From Amorphophallus konjac (lineage: Eukaryota; Streptophyta; Magnoliopsida; Alismatales; Araceae), in the NCBI GenBank assembly GCA_022559845.1, contig CM040125.1, positions 327,491,829 to 327,555,828 of the forward strand: a stretch of 64,000 nt of DNA. Reading direction: 5' to 3'. Below, in pieces: positions 1 through 11,997 of the stretch. The translations under genes were made by a program, and so were the position numbers. The notes under the pieces are model-generated. The model was given only the letters and a program-made list of their open reading frames with translations, had not been told where the DNA came from and searched no databases. Numbering within the stretch: position 1 is the first letter of the stretch; each line of letters starts with the position of its first letter.

Positions 1-3000
1 CTTTTTTCATTCCACTAGACTCAAGAAATAAGAAATTACAAAGACTCGATCTAAAGATTGTAGACTTCCTAAGTCTTCACTCTCAATTTGATATGACTTT
101 CATTCACTCTCGGACCCGCTACATGTATAACCCGAATCCGAATTCGTATCACTTCCATCTCCTGAAAAAGATTAGAAATAGGTAACGAGCACACTTGCCC
201 AGTAGGTATCTTTACATCAATATGATTAGCAATGTTTAAGTAATTAGCATTTTACCTCTAAAGAATTTAGGCAAAATCATGCGAATGCGATCAATCATGT
301 GAATAATCAAAGTAACAAAGATGATCGTTAAGATAGAATGAGAGCAAGTATGAAATAGCAAGAATGTAACAAGAACATGATATGGCCTTTCATGAACAAG
401 AATGTAACGAGAATGCACTTTCACTTTTCACTTTCATAACCATAAAGGTTACGCACTAGAACTTCAATCGTGTAACAATTCACTAGATTTTTACGAGTGC
501 TAATGGATTTCACTTATTTATAAAGAAAGTACTCCTAGCGCAATGCGACGCCAGTAGCATCATACCCTATAATTTATAATAGTATGTTTCCAGCAATCAG
601 CTGAGGGGACTAGCATAGAGCCCTTGGACACAATCAGCGCCCGAACTGCATCTTCACGTATAAATCAAGCTACTTCCATGAGTGTAACAATAAAGTGTGG
701 CCAGTAATATAACAAATTCAATCAATAATCTCATGACAACAATTATCAAAGAACGAATGTTTTAATTAAGAATATGAGAGATCAAGAATGATTTAACACA
801 AGGTTATGCTTATGGAAATAATTTGACAGCATAACAGTACATTCCTTAACTTTCATAATTTAAATTAAGTTTCTTTGGACAATATGACAAGTCCTAGACC
901 ATCAATAATCCATCTAGGAACTTTAGAATATCAACCCTTTGGTCAAACCTCGGGTTAATGTACTCAAGAACTGTGACGGTCTAATACTGGGCCGTTACAT
1001 TCACGTGACGCTCTAGTGTTGGGCCGTTACAATGATCTGAATCCGGAAGCAATAAAGATGGACTTAGTACATGTGACGGTCATTTATTGGGCCATTAGAG
1101 GAGCCTGACGGTCCAACATTGATCCGTTACATATCCAAAAACTAGAAACCATCGATAGTGTTTTCTAATGATTGGGCTTTCATGGTACAACTAACTCGGC
1201 GTCCTAGTGAGAATCCCAGGCTCGTAAAGAATTACGGAGGCCTTGAAACAAGATTTCCTAGTCCATTGGAAGGAATATCCAAAAGAGAGGTTCTCATGTT
1301 CAAGATAATGTTCCTATAGTGCAAAGTGTGAACTAATGGCCATATACCGGAATATATGCCTTGTACTTAAAGAAAATAACTCTATAGATAGAAAAGATTG
1401 TGAAACGATGTGAAACCATGACAAAACTCCGTCAATACATCATTTGAAATCATAATTTAAATATAAACTATTAGAGTTTAGCCAATGAAATTTACATAGC
1501 TCAAAATAACTTAAAATGCTTATAATCATGTAATTCCTATCATGAATCAATAAATAAACTCAAAGTCATGATATCAGGTCAAAACTTAGATAACTAGGCA
1601 TATTTATAAGTAGACTTTACTAATTTTTATTCCGTCTCGAGTTGACAAAAAATAGTGTTCTAACGGTCTAGCATAGGCGCGTTACAGCCCGTGTGATGGT
1701 TTGTCGAGGGGCCATTACAGTGTTGTAACGCTCCTGCTATGGTGCGTCAAAGACAACAGATCAATTTAAACACAACAGAGAGTGTGACGGCTTATCGTAA
1801 GGCCGTTATAGTCATGTGACGGTCCTACCCTAATCCGTTAGAGCTTCTGCTGGGGGTAAAGATAAGGAACCATGTCCATGCAAGAAGAATCATGATTACT
1901 AACTAGTCTAGCCATGATAAACGAAGTAAAGGCCAGATATATGCATAGGTCACAATGAATGATCAAGATGATGTCTTTTATCTTCGGTTAGGCTAAAGGT
2001 ATGTATGTATGTATGCATGAACTTACTAAAACATGAAATTCATAATCTATAATGCATGTAATCAATAAAAATCAGAGGACTTTTATCCCTAACATGTTAT
2101 TTTGCCGTTCATGAGATGACCTACCTCTTAACTGGGCTTTAAACTTCTAATTTGGATCTTCAAGGCACGCCCTAGTTCCCTTCTTCCTGTAGTTTTTCAG
2201 CAACTTCACGTTGCTCTAACTCCTCAACCTCTTGACCTAAGGACGTGAAATTTGGAGGTTGACAAGATGATACTAAGGGGAACAAAAAGTTCTAAAGCAT
2301 GTAACTCTAATTACCTCGTTTAGGCTCTCTTTTTTCCTGATCTTCAGCGGTCCTTTGCTCTGAATCTTGGGTCGCTATGACCGAATCAGCAACTTTAGAA
2401 GCCCTTATCTCCTTGGTTACTTTATCTTCTAACATGAAATTTTGAGGGTAGTTAGTCTAAAGTATTAGGAACAAAATATTCTAAAGAACTTACCCGAGAT
2501 TCTATCTCCTTACCTTGTTTCTTCACGAGCCAAAAGTAAGGGTTGCTCAGTTCAGAACTGGTCCTATTTATAGAGATTTGGCTAGGGTTTGAGGATTAGA
2601 TCGATTCTAGAGTCCTTAGTTGGCCAAACCCTGATCCATAAGAGTCCCTAGTAACCTTACATGTTCTCCTAATTAGGTCCCTTGCAGATAGGATCCCCAA
2701 AGTTCCAATCTTTTTACAAGTTCTTCAACTTACGAAATCAACAGAGTATTACGGTCGTGTCTAGGTGCGTTACACCACTGTAGCGGTCGCCCGATAGACT
2801 GTTACATCCAACGTGTGCAGAGTTTTAAATTTAATAAAACTCTTTTATTCGTTATATATATATAATTATCTATAAAAATAGTATTTATCCTTAAAATTCG
2901 TGAATAGGCTAAATAACCTTATAGAATATGGGCCAAATTTAATAGGCTTGGTCCTTGAATCTATTGGGCTTTATTTATTAAGGCTGGATTAATTGTTTAC

Positions 3001-3127
3001 CATATTTGGGCATTAATAATGATTTATTTAACTCAATATTCATTAATTAATTCATTTAGACCCTTAATAATTCTAGAAAATTCTTAATTATATCAAAAAT
3101 AATTTATAAAAATTCTGGGGCACTACA
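1..3127 (-). repeat. 3' LTR of element A (truncated by window edge)
   Basis: It matches 4652-7765 almost base for base with scattered substitutions and small indels. The LTR begins, on the minus strand, at 3127 with TGTAGTGCCCCAG. It carries no credible gene; the short ORFs inside it recur in both LTR copies. Three clusters of short dyads (973-1130, 1670-1850, 2750-2806) of the form TGACGGYC-spacer-GGCCGTTACA stand out in otherwise AT-rich sequence. Many differences from the other LTR are C/T or G/A transitions, as expected for a methylated, silenced element. Confidence 0.92.
2565..2572 (-). promoter_or_regulatory. TATA box in 3' LTR of A
   Basis: On the minus strand the LTR contains TATAAATA about 555 bases after the LTR start. 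The same site is conserved in the other LTR at 7203-7210. This is the probable boundary of U3 and R. Confidence 0.6.
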
Positions 3128-3140
3128 CCCTCCCTCACTT
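3128..3140 (-). other. Polypurine tract of element A
   Basis: On the minus strand AAGTGAGGGAGGG abuts the LTR start TGTAGTG. This is the plus-strand primer position of a Ty3/gypsy element, and element B has a nearly identical tract at its own 3' LTR. Confidence 0.85.
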
Positions 3141-3201
3141 AGAAGAATTTGGTCCCCAAATTTAATACATGGATTGTGGAGAGTGTACGTACTTTAATGT
3201 A

Positions 3202-4225
3202 TTAAAAATTAACATAAGGTGAATGGGTTAAGAGGGTACCTTTTATCATTTCACCTTCCTTGTCTAGGATGGCATTTAATCGACCTCGCTTCCCACGTCC
3301 GTTGTTATCCCTTGAAGATCGTTCATTTATGAGAGTACATATGGGCAAGCGATGTTCCCGACTTCCACACTTGAGGCAAGCGCCGAGACGCTTCCAACAT
3401 TCTTCTGCCAAGTGCCTAAATTTTTCACAAAATGAGCAAGCCGTGGAGACTTGCATTCTTTCTTCTTCTTTATCTTTATTCTTTCCGTTTCCATTTCTAT
3501 TTCTTTGTCTGTTACCATTCCCATTACGGGATCTCTTAACGTGACGGTTTTCATCCTCATCCACTTCTTTCTCTTTTTGCCTATCATGTTTTTGGCTTGA
3601 CCTTTCTCCTCGGAGCCTTTCCACCTTCTCCATGGTTCTTTCACATAGGTGCGCTCTTTGAACCATCTCGGTATAGGGGCGGATATTCTGCGTTCCAAGT
3701 TGTTGGATAAATCCGTGTCTTAAACCATCCATAAATCGGTTGGCTTTCAATAAATCTGTGCTTATCAAGTGAGAAAGCATACGGTGCTAGTCAAGAGAAT
3801 TATAATTCATACTCTGCCACGGACATCGTGCCCTATTTTAAGGAGGCAAATTCCATAGCCTTCCTCTCCTTTACATGCTCGGAGAAGTACTTGGCTCGAA
3901 AAAGTGTATGAGGTGCATCTGCAGGTGGCGCCGGAATGGATTTCCACCCTGTACGAGCATCCTTGTTGAGTTGGAACGTGGCAAGTTGAACTTTCTCCTG
4001 GTCGGTGCATTGCATGACATCGAATATTCGATTCATCTCGTCGATCCAATTTTCTGCTTCATCTGGGTTAGAAGATCCAGAGAATCGTGGGGGATTTAAA
4101 CTTCGAAAATTACCGTGCAAGTTACCCGCGCCAGCCCTTCCACCAGCTTGGGCCACTGTCTGTAGGGCTAGGGTAAGTCCTGTAACAGTTTGCTGCATCT
4201 CGTCCCAGTTCACACGATGAGCCAT
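3202..4225 (-). pseudogene. gag: gag pseudogene of element A (capsid plus two CCHC knuckles)
   Basis: Gag is the structural protein that packages element RNA into virus-like particles. The upstream half (4225-3833) reads from an ATG through a retrotrans_gag-type capsid segment (NPDEAENWIDEMNRIFDVM). The downstream half (3780-3202) holds a charged Arg/Lys/Asn-rich linker and two zinc knuckles, CSFCEKFRHLAEEC and CLKCGSREHRLPIC, each CX2CX4HX4C. Between the halves are three in-frame stops within about 50 bases and a one-base frameshift near 3775, so no full protein can be made. The frame ends just after the knuckle region where protease should begin; the 3' LTR tract follows instead. Family assignment is confident, clade assignment moderately so. 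Confidence 0.88.
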
Positions 4226-4435
4226 TGAGAATCAAGGTACATGAGAACATGGACATTTTAGTTATTTAGAGTCGGGAAGATTTATCCTAAGATAATTTCT
4301 ATATAACTATCTCATCCCGGGCTCTACCCAATCGTCACATGGGTATGAAAATTTCTTCCTTAGTTCATAGGTAGGGGTCCTTAAACTTTGGACTTATCCT
4401 ATGACATGATTCTTCTCCCTAAGTCCTGAGACTTA

Positions 4436-4448
4436 GGCTCTGATACCA
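4436..4448 (-). other. Primer binding site of element A (initiator Met tRNA)
   Basis: On the minus strand TGGTATCAGAGCC lies seven bases inside the 5' LTR end. This is the standard complement of the initiator methionine tRNA 3' end used by many plant retrotransposons. Confidence 0.88.
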
Positions 4449-4455
4449 ACTTAAC

Positions 4456-7400
4456 TGTCACGCCCCAAGCCTTTATGACAGTGGAAGACTAGCTCGAGGA
4501 ACGTGAACAGCCGACATGGTAAGCCTCTTGCAAGCAAGAACGATCAGAGCGCAAGGCAATCATACATAAAAATGTAATCGCATAATAATTACTCAAACTC
4601 CAATTTTATTTCATTAATAATCAAGTATTCAAGTACAATAACCTTTTCATACTTTTTCCATTCCACTAGACTCAAGAAATAAGAAATTACAAAGATTCGA
4701 TCTAAAGATTGTAGACTTCCTAAGTCTTCACTCTCAATTTGATATGACTTTCATTCGCTCTCGAAACCCGCTACTTGTATAACCCGAATCTAAATTCGTA
4801 TCACTTCCATCTCCTAAAAAAGATTGGAAATAGGTAATGAGCACACTTGCCCACTAGGTATCTTTGCATCAACATGATTAGCAATGTGTAAGTAATTAGC
4901 ATTTTAGCTCTAAAGAATTTAGGCAAAATCATGCGAATGCGATCAATCATGCGAATAATCAAAGTAACAAAGATGATCGTTAAGATAGAATGAGAGCAAG
5001 TATGAACTAGCAAGAATGTAACAAGAACATGATATGGCCTTTCATGAACAAGAATGTAACGAGAATGCACTTTCACTTTTCACTTTCATAACCATAAAGG
5101 TTACGCACTAGAACGTCAATCGTGTAACAATTCACTAGATTTTCACGAGTGCTCATGGATTTCACTTATTTATAAAGAAAGTACTCCTAGCGCAATGCGA
5201 CGCCAGTAGCATCATACCCCATAGTTTATAATAGTATATTTCTAGCAATCAGCCGAGGGGACTAGCATAGAGCCCTTGGACACAATCAGCGCCCGAACTG
5301 CATCTTCACGTATAAATCAAGCTACTTCCATGAGTGTAACAATAAAGGGGTGGCCAATAATATAACAAATTCAATCAATAATCTCATGACAACAATTATC
5401 AAAGAACGAATGCTTTAATTAAGAATATGAGAGATCAAGAATGATTTAACACAAGGTTATGCTTATGGAAATAATTTGACAGCATAACAGTACATTCCTT
5501 AACTTTCATAATTTAAATTAAGTTTCTTTGGATAATATGACAAGTCCTAGACCATCAATAATCTATCTAGGAACTTTAGAATATCAACCCTTTGGTCAAA
5601 CCTCGGGTTAATGTACTCAAGAACTGTGACGGTCTAATACTGGGCCGTTACATTCACGTGACGCTCCAGTGTTGGGCCGTTACAATGATCTGAATCCGGA
5701 AGCAATAAAGATGGACTTAGTACATGTGACGGTCATTTATTGGACCGTTAGAGGAGCCTGATGGTCCAACATTGATCCGTTACATATCCGAAAATCAGAA
5801 ACCATCGATAGTGTTTTCTAATGATTGGGCTTTCATGGTACAACCAACTCGGCGTCCTAGTGGGAATCCCAGACTCGCAGAGAATTATGGAGGCCTTGAA
5901 ACAAGATTTCCTAGTCCATTGGAAGAAATATCCAAAAGAGAGGTCCTCATGTTCAAGATAATGTTCCTATAGTGCAAAGTATGAACTAATGGCCATATAC
6001 CGGAATATATAAGAAAATAACCCTATAGATAGAAAAGATTGTGAAACAATGTGAAACCATGACAAAACTTCGTCAATACATCATTTGAAATCATAATTTA
6101 AATACAAACTATTAGAGTTTAGCCAATGAAATTTACATAACTCAAAATAACTTAAAATGCTTATAATCATGCAATTCCTATCATGAATCAATAAATAAAC
6201 TCAAAGTCATGATATCAGGTCAAAACTTAGATAACTAGGCTTGTTTATAAGTAGACTTTACTAATTTTTATTCCGTCTCGAGTTGACAAAAAATAGTGTT
6301 CTAACGGTCTAGCATAGGCACGTTATAGCCCGTGTGACGGTTTGTCGAGGGGCCGTTACAGTGTTGTAACGCTCCTGCTATGGTGCGTCAGAGACAACAT
6401 ATCAATTTAAACACAACAGAGAGTGTGACGGCTTATCGTAAGGCCATTACAGTCATGTGACGGTCCTACCTTAATCTGTCAGAGCTTCTGCTGGGGGTAA
6501 AGATAAGGAACCATGTCCATGCAAGAAGAATCATGATTACTAACTAGTCTAGCCATGATAAACGAAGTAAAGGCCAAATATATGTATAGGTCACAGTGAA
6601 TGATCAAGATGATGTCTTTTATCTTTGGTTAGGCTAAAGGTATGCATGTATGCATGAACTTACTAAAACATGAAATTCATAATCTATAATGCATGTAATC
6701 AATCAAAATCAGAGGGCTTTTATCCCTAACATGTTATTTTTGCCGTTCATGAGATGACCTACCTCTTAATTGGGCTTTAAACTTCTAATTTGGATCTTCA
6801 AGGCACGCCCTAGTTCCCTTCTTCCTGTAGTTTTTCAGCAACTTCACGTCGCTCTAACTCCTCAACCTCTTGACCTAAGGACGTGAAATTTGGAGGTTAA
6901 GAAGATGATACTAAGGGGAACAAAAAGCTCTAAAGCATCTAACTCTAATTACCTTATTTAGGCTCTCTATTTTCCTGATCTTCAGCGGTCCTTTGCTCTG
7001 AATCCTAGGTCGCTATGACCGAATCGGCGACTTTAGAACCCCTTATCTCCTTGGTTACTTGATCTCCTAACATGAAATTTTGAGAGTAGTTAGTCTTAAG
7101 TGTTAGGAACAAAATATTCTAAAGAACTTACCCGAGATTTTATCTCCTTACCTTGTTTCTTCACGACCCAAAAGTAAGGGTTGCTCAGTTCAGAACTGGT
7201 CCTATTTATAGAGATTTGGCTAGGGTTTGAGGATTAGATCGATTCTAGAGTCCTTAGTTGGCCAAAACCTGATCCCTAAGAGTCCCTAGTAACTTTACAT
7301 GTTCTCCTAATTAGGTCTCTTGCAGATAGGATCCCCAAAGTTCCAATCTTTTTACAAGTTCTTCAACTTACGGAATCAGCAGAGTGTGACGGTCGTGTCT

Positions 7401-7765
7401 AGGCGCGTTACACCACTGTAGCGGTCGCCCGATAGACTGTTACATCCAATGTGTGCAGAGTTTTAAATTTAATAAAACTCTTTTATTCGTTATATATATA
7501 TAATTATCTATAAAAATAGTATTATCCTTAAAATTCGTGAATAGGCTAAATAACCTTCTAGAATATGGGCCAAAATTAATGTGCTTGGTCCTTGAATCTA
7601 TTGGGCTTTATTTATTAAGATTGGATTAATTTTTTTACCATATTTGGGCCTTAATAATGATTTATTTAATCCAATATTCATTAATTAATTCATTTAGACC
7701 CTTAATAATTCTAAAAAATTCTTAATTATATCAGAAATAATTTATAAAAATTCTGGGGCACTACA
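4456..7765 (-). repeat. 5' LTR of element A (3310 bp)
   Basis: This is the complete LTR copy, ending on the plus strand in CACTACA and beginning with TGTCACGCCCC, so it is bounded by TG and CA. It corresponds over its length to 1-3127. It repeats the same dyad clusters (about 5624-5790, 6300-6480, 7385-7443) as the left LTR and has no credible gene. Element B's 3' LTR is recognisably related, for example in the stretch that includes TCTTGTTTCAAGGCCTCC on B's strand. Confidence 0.93.
7203..7210 (-). promoter_or_regulatory. TATA box in 5' LTR of A
   Basis: TATAAATA on the minus strand, conserved between both LTR copies. It would drive transcription leftward into the gag remnant. Confidence 0.6.
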
Positions 7766-7766
7766 G

Positions 7767-9823
7767 GAACATGCCGAGGGAGAAGGGCCTTGCGAGCAAG
7801 AAGGTACAACATCAGCGCAATGTCAAATAGACTGCCGTAGGGCCTGAAAAAAAGAGAGGCGAGGAGCGCCAGTAGCAGCATCAGACAAGGCCGGTTGAGA
7901 AGGAGACCTTGCAGGCGCAACAGCATCAAGAGAAGAAGGCCTGGAAGAAGAGCCTACAGCAAGAGCAACACCGGCTGCAGTAGGACCTTTAGCACCTCCG
8001 ACTTGTCCAGCCTCAGCAGCAGACGGAGGAGTTGGAGAAGGAGCATCAGAAACGTGAACTACAGCCACGAGGGGATCAGATGCAATAGACGACGAGACAC
8101 CATGCACCACCGCAGCACCAAGAACACCACCGGAAGCAGCGACGCTAGCAGTAACCGAGCCACCGGCGACAATGGCAGTAGAATGAGCAACTGAAACAGC
8201 TGCGCCAGCTGGAGTCGCTGCCAGATGGGAAGGGACCAAAGATGAAGGAGCTTCTAGAACCTCTGCAGGAGGAGAGCTGGAAGCCACATGGACAGAGCCC
8301 TGCACTTGCGAAACACAAGCAGGAATTGGAAGAATAACAGGAGCAGCGACGGTCTGAGCAGTACAACTGTCTGGAGGAGCAGAGAAAGCAGCCACTGAGA
8401 CCCCTTGAACCGTAGGGGGTCCGTTGCACAGGGAAGTGTCATGTGAGGGCCCAGTAGGAATAACACCAGCACCTTCAATTAATGGAGATAGGGAAACCGT
8501 AGGGACAGCAACAACCTTCTCAATGGAAGGCACATCTTCGAGTGACGCTTCAGCCAGGTCATGCATCCGTTCGACAAGTTGAACTGAAAGGCTAGCTGAA
8601 CCGTCAAGACTACTGTGGAGGAGAGGAACAGACCTGGTAATGGCCCGCCAGACCTACGCCGCTGACCTCACTGGAGCACCCTTGTCGGAGGCCAGGGGAG
8701 CACCGCCGGGAGGCTCAAGGACTGGGGGGCGATTACCTGAAGATAGCTTACCGGCCAAAGCACCTAGACCGGGGACCGGAGGAGCATCGCCAGAATGACC
8801 AAAGGCATGACACTTGCCTGCCAGATGACCCAGGTGATGATAGGAAGAGCAAAAAAGTGGCAAGTTAGGGCAGACAATAGCCTTCCAGAATCCATCAGAA
8901 CTGATCCTGATCCATACGCGGTCATGGATGTTGTGGGACACATCAAGGAGCACACAAGCTCGAGCAGCATGGGATCTGGAGAGGAGGATAGTATCCCTAT
9001 CAATATCAAGCACAAGACCCACGCTCCCTACTATTGATCTGATCATAGCATCCATATAAAAATTGGTAGGGAGCCCAGGAAGCTCGACCCAAACTGGAAC
9101 CACCAGAGAATCAGCGTCCGATGAAAAATCCAAAATCCAACGTGAGAATTTGAACAACCGTCCAAGAATAAGCATGGAACCCTTAAGTAAAACCTAGATG
9201 AAATCCTCTCTGTATAAGAACCGAATCAACAAGTGACAATTATCCAGGGCACTAAGTGCAAAATCACTCTTAAATTGAAATCTCGGCACTAGATGTGACC
9301 GGATGTCAAGAAACGGTGGCCGGCCATGAGGAGTATGGGCAATGATAGCAAAATCAAGGGGCCGGCAAGAAGCTTCAATGTCCTCCAAAGAAAAGAACGC
9401 TGCAAGAGCGCCCATATCTGTACGTGCTAGAGGAAGCACATGAACGGGGATGGCCGGAGGCACCATGGCATACTGGACCACCTGCGCAAAGGAAGGGGTG
9501 TTGACGCCAGATCTCCATGCAGAAGAAGATGGGTTGCTAGCCGCAACTGCATGAGAGGGAACCAATGGTGCAGCATCGGAGAAAAGGAGGGACGTTGTAG
9601 AAGGTCCCGGTGTAGCAGCAACAGCATCTTGTCTCCACATAGAGGAAGAAGGCTCAATGGATCCATATGTAGGGGGAAGTACCGGCGATGCTGCAATAGC
9701 AGCAGGGAGGGTGGCTGGAAGATCAGACGAGGAAGAAGAGCCCAAGGGAAGGATTGATACCGCAGGAGGAGGAGGGACGGGAGGGGGACAGCTAGGCCCT
9801 CTCCCGCAGGTAACCATCTCCAA
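7767..9823 (-). pseudogene. LINE-type ORF1 remnant (DUF4283 plus zinc knuckle)
   Basis: Three consecutive minus-strand ORFs (9823-9194, 9175-8654, 8566-7823) lie in one frame, separated only by in-frame TAG codons, so this was one protein of about 680 residues. It starts with a Pro/Ser/Ala-rich region. A DUF4283 domain follows, recognisable from FQFKSDFALSALDNCHLLIRF, the WVELPGLPTNFY stretch and a DRDT-SR-AR-CVLLD-S series. A CCHC-like knuckle (CSSYHHLGHLAGKC, second Cys replaced by Tyr) and a long Ala/Ser/Val/Pro-rich tail come next. DUF4283 with this knuckle is the usual ORF1 of plant L1-type LINEs. The tail frame runs to 7766, where element A begins, so the rest is either beyond A or lost. 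No endonuclease or RT is seen. Confidence 0.75.
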
Positions 9824-9863
9824 AGATTAAGCCCTCTCCCGCAGGGAGGGTGGCTGGAAGATC
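9796..9863. repeat. Patchwork junction between LINE remnant and element B
   Basis: A 15-bp word, GCCCTCTCCCGCAGG, occurs at 9796-9810 and again at 9831-9845. A 23-bp block beginning GCAGGGAGGGTGGCTGGAAG at 9702-9724 recurs at 9841-9863, exactly where the gag sequence of B begins. The overlap of copied words is what filler DNA or template switching leaves at a breakpoint. Confidence 0.8.
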
Positions 9864-10107
9864 TAACTCTCTGGATAACAAGAAGAGATCCCGAAATGGG
9901 AATAGCAAGGATGACCACAAGAACAAGAAGGCTAAAGAAGAAGACAAGCAAGTCATGGCGGCTTGCTCTTTTTACGAGAAGTTCGGCCACTCGGCCAAAG
10001 AATGCTGGAAATGCTTAGGGGCATGTTTGCAATGTGGCAGTCGGGAGCACCGCATGCCGGATTGCCCCCTCATGAAGGATCAATCTTCCAGCAGTGGACG
10101 CAAGTGA
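9864..10107 (+). pseudogene. gag: gag C-terminus of element B (two zinc knuckles)
   Basis: It encodes a Lys/Asn-rich linker and then two nucleocapsid knuckles. The first (CSFYEKFGHSAKEC) has Tyr in place of the second Cys. The second (CLQCGSREHRMPDC) is intact. This parallels the gag of element A. A TGA at 10105 ends the frame, and protease continues in the same frame beyond it. Capsid and matrix are lost at the junction to the left. Confidence 0.85.
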
Positions 10108-10128
10108 CAAGCTCGTCTTAACGCTATT

Positions 10129-10512
10129 TTGGATGATGATGAAGAGCCCAAGGATGATGGGCTAATGGAAGATATTGTTCAAATCTATTCCCATCATGCA
10201 TTCATGTTAGTTGATACTGGTGCTTCTGATTCCTTTATATCTACTACTTTTGCAAAAACCTTGCTAGTTTCATCAGTTCCTCTACCTTCGGACCTAGCTA
10301 TCACTACACCCTTAGGTCTCGGAACTAAACTTACAACCCACTACCCCGATAGTGAGGCAATGGTAGAAGGTCATAATCTTCCTGCAAACCTCGTATGCCT
10401 TGACATGGAAGGATACGATGCCATCCTAGGTGTAGATTGGCTTGTAGACCACGATGCCTATATAAATTATCGCAATAGGAGAATCTCTTTTCGAAAACTA
10501 GGTCTCCCATGA
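10129..10512 (+). pseudogene. Retropepsin-like aspartic protease of element B
   Basis: The catalytic DTGAS motif sits in FMLVDTGASDSFI near 10200, and the ILGVDWL flap-end motif near 10430, the usual spacing for a Ty3/gypsy protease that matures Gag-Pol. It lies in frame with the gag piece upstream and RT downstream, separated by TGA codons at 10105 and 10510. A run of eight or more T residues follows the second stop. Confidence 0.88.
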
Positions 10513-11433
10513 TTTTTTTTCCTTGGTATCAAGTACAGGAAGCATCCTACCATTATTTCATCTCTTCATGCTTTCAAACTCATTTCGCAAGGATGTGAAG
10601 CTTTTCTTGCTTCCGTAATCATTACCGAGTCCAAGGAAATCATCTTAGAGGATATTCCCATTGTGAATGAGTTTCCCGATGTGTTCCCATCGGATTTACC
10701 CGGTTTACCACTCGAAAGGGAAGTAAACTTCTCCATTGAACTCGTTCCTAGAGCAGCACCTATTTCAATAGCTCCCTACAGGATGTCCCCTACAGAACTC
10801 AAAGAATTGAAGAAACAACTTCAGGAGTTACTAGACAAGGGCTTCATTCGACCTAGCACATCCCCTTGGGATGCGCCAATTTTATTTGTCAAGAAGAATG
10901 ATGGATCTCTCAGGCTATGTATTGACTATTGACAACTAAATCAACTCACTATCAAGAAAAAATATCCGTTGCCGCATATCGATGAGCACTTTGATCAAAT
11001 CTCGGGAGCGGAATATTTCTCCAAGATAGACCTCAGGTCGGGTTATCATCAGCTCAAGATCAAAGACGAAGATATATACACGACTACTTTCTGGAGCAGA
11101 TATGAGCACTACAAATTTATGGTAATGCCGTTCGAGTTAACTAATGTCCTGGAAGCATTTATGCAACTTATGAATAATGTCTTCAGGCCTTATCTCGACC
11201 AATTTGTGGTCGTCTTCATTGATGATATTCTTATATACTCCAAGACTAAGGAGGAACATAAAGAACACTTAAGAATAGCCTTGTAAACCCTAAGAGAGCA
11301 TCAACTCTACGCAAATCTTAGCAAGTGCGAGTTCTGGCTAAAGGAGGTCTCTTTCCTCAGCCATATTATTTCAAAGGAAGGAATCGATGTCGATCCGTCT
11401 AAGGTAGAATCTGTTAAAAATTGAAGCCGACCG
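10513..11433 (+). pseudogene. Reverse transcriptase of element B
   Basis: The enzyme copies element RNA into cDNA. Motifs run in order: the leader [20 protein letters not shown], the N-terminal RT stretch [42 protein letters not shown] and the active site FIDDILIYS near 11215. Stops interrupt it at 10930 (TGA), 11284 (TAA) and 11422 (TGA), without any frame change. One substitution (PFELTN for the usual PFGLTN) lies in the fingers/palm region. Confidence 0.92.
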
Positions 11434-11997
11434 ATGACCATGTCCGAAGTTAGAGGTTTTCTGGGTCTGGCTGGTTATTATAGGCGATTCATTATGGATT
11501 TCTCTAAAATCGCAGTCCCTTTGACTAGACTTACAAGAAAAGAGAACTCTTTTATATGGTCAAAGGATTGCGAAGAAAGTTTCCTAACTCTTAAAGATCA
11601 TCTCACTACGGCCCCTATATTGACACTACCCGTTGAGGGCGGTGGCTTTGAAGTCTATACCGATGCATCTGGCATTGGCCTAGGATCCGTTCTTATGCAA
11701 AATAGCAAGGTGATTTGCTACTCATCAAGACAGTTAAAGCGTCATGAAGAAAACTACCATGTGCATGATCTGGAACTAGCTGCGGTTATATTCGCCTTGA
11801 AAATCTGGCGACACTACCTCTATAGGGAGAAGCTCATTATATTTTCAGATCACAAAAGTCTGAAATACCTCTTCACCTAAAAGGAATTAAACATGAGACA
11901 ACGCAGATGGTTGGAGTATCTCAAAGACTTCGACTTTACTATCTAATATCATCCAGGCAAAGTAAATGTTGTAGCTGACACTCTTAGCAAAAGACCA
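11434..11997 (+). pseudogene. RNase H domain of element B
   Basis: It begins with the RT connection ([16 protein letters not shown]). The Ty3-type RNase H follows, with its acidic residues in [19 protein letters not shown] and [10 protein letters not shown]. It removes RNA from the RNA:DNA hybrid. Stops at 11878 and 11944 (both TAA where Gln is usual) inactivate it. The linker retains HPGKVNVVADTLSK, the standard end of this domain. Confidence 0.9.

Larger units (their letters stand above)
1..7765 (-). mobile_element. Element A: Tekay-like Ty3/gypsy LTR retrotransposon lacking pol, left end outside window
   Basis: Two long near-identical blocks (1-3127 and 4456-7765) flank a 1.3 kb interior, which defines an LTR retrotransposon. 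On the minus strand the order is 5' LTR (4456-7765), an initiator-Met-type primer site, a broken gag, a polypurine tract and the 3' LTR. The interior goes straight from gag to the polypurine tract, so protease, RT and integrase are absent. The gag capsid and paired CCHC knuckles match the Tekay/Del chromovirus style and resemble those of element B. About 195 bp of the 3' LTR lie left of the window, so the target duplication cannot be tested. The right flank is the LINE ORF1 remnant. Confidence 0.9.

Noticed and set aside
4801..5076. 91-codon minus ORF with a shorter copy at 236-424
   Set aside because: Recurs because it lies in both LTRs of element A; no family, different lengths, not conserved as a protein.
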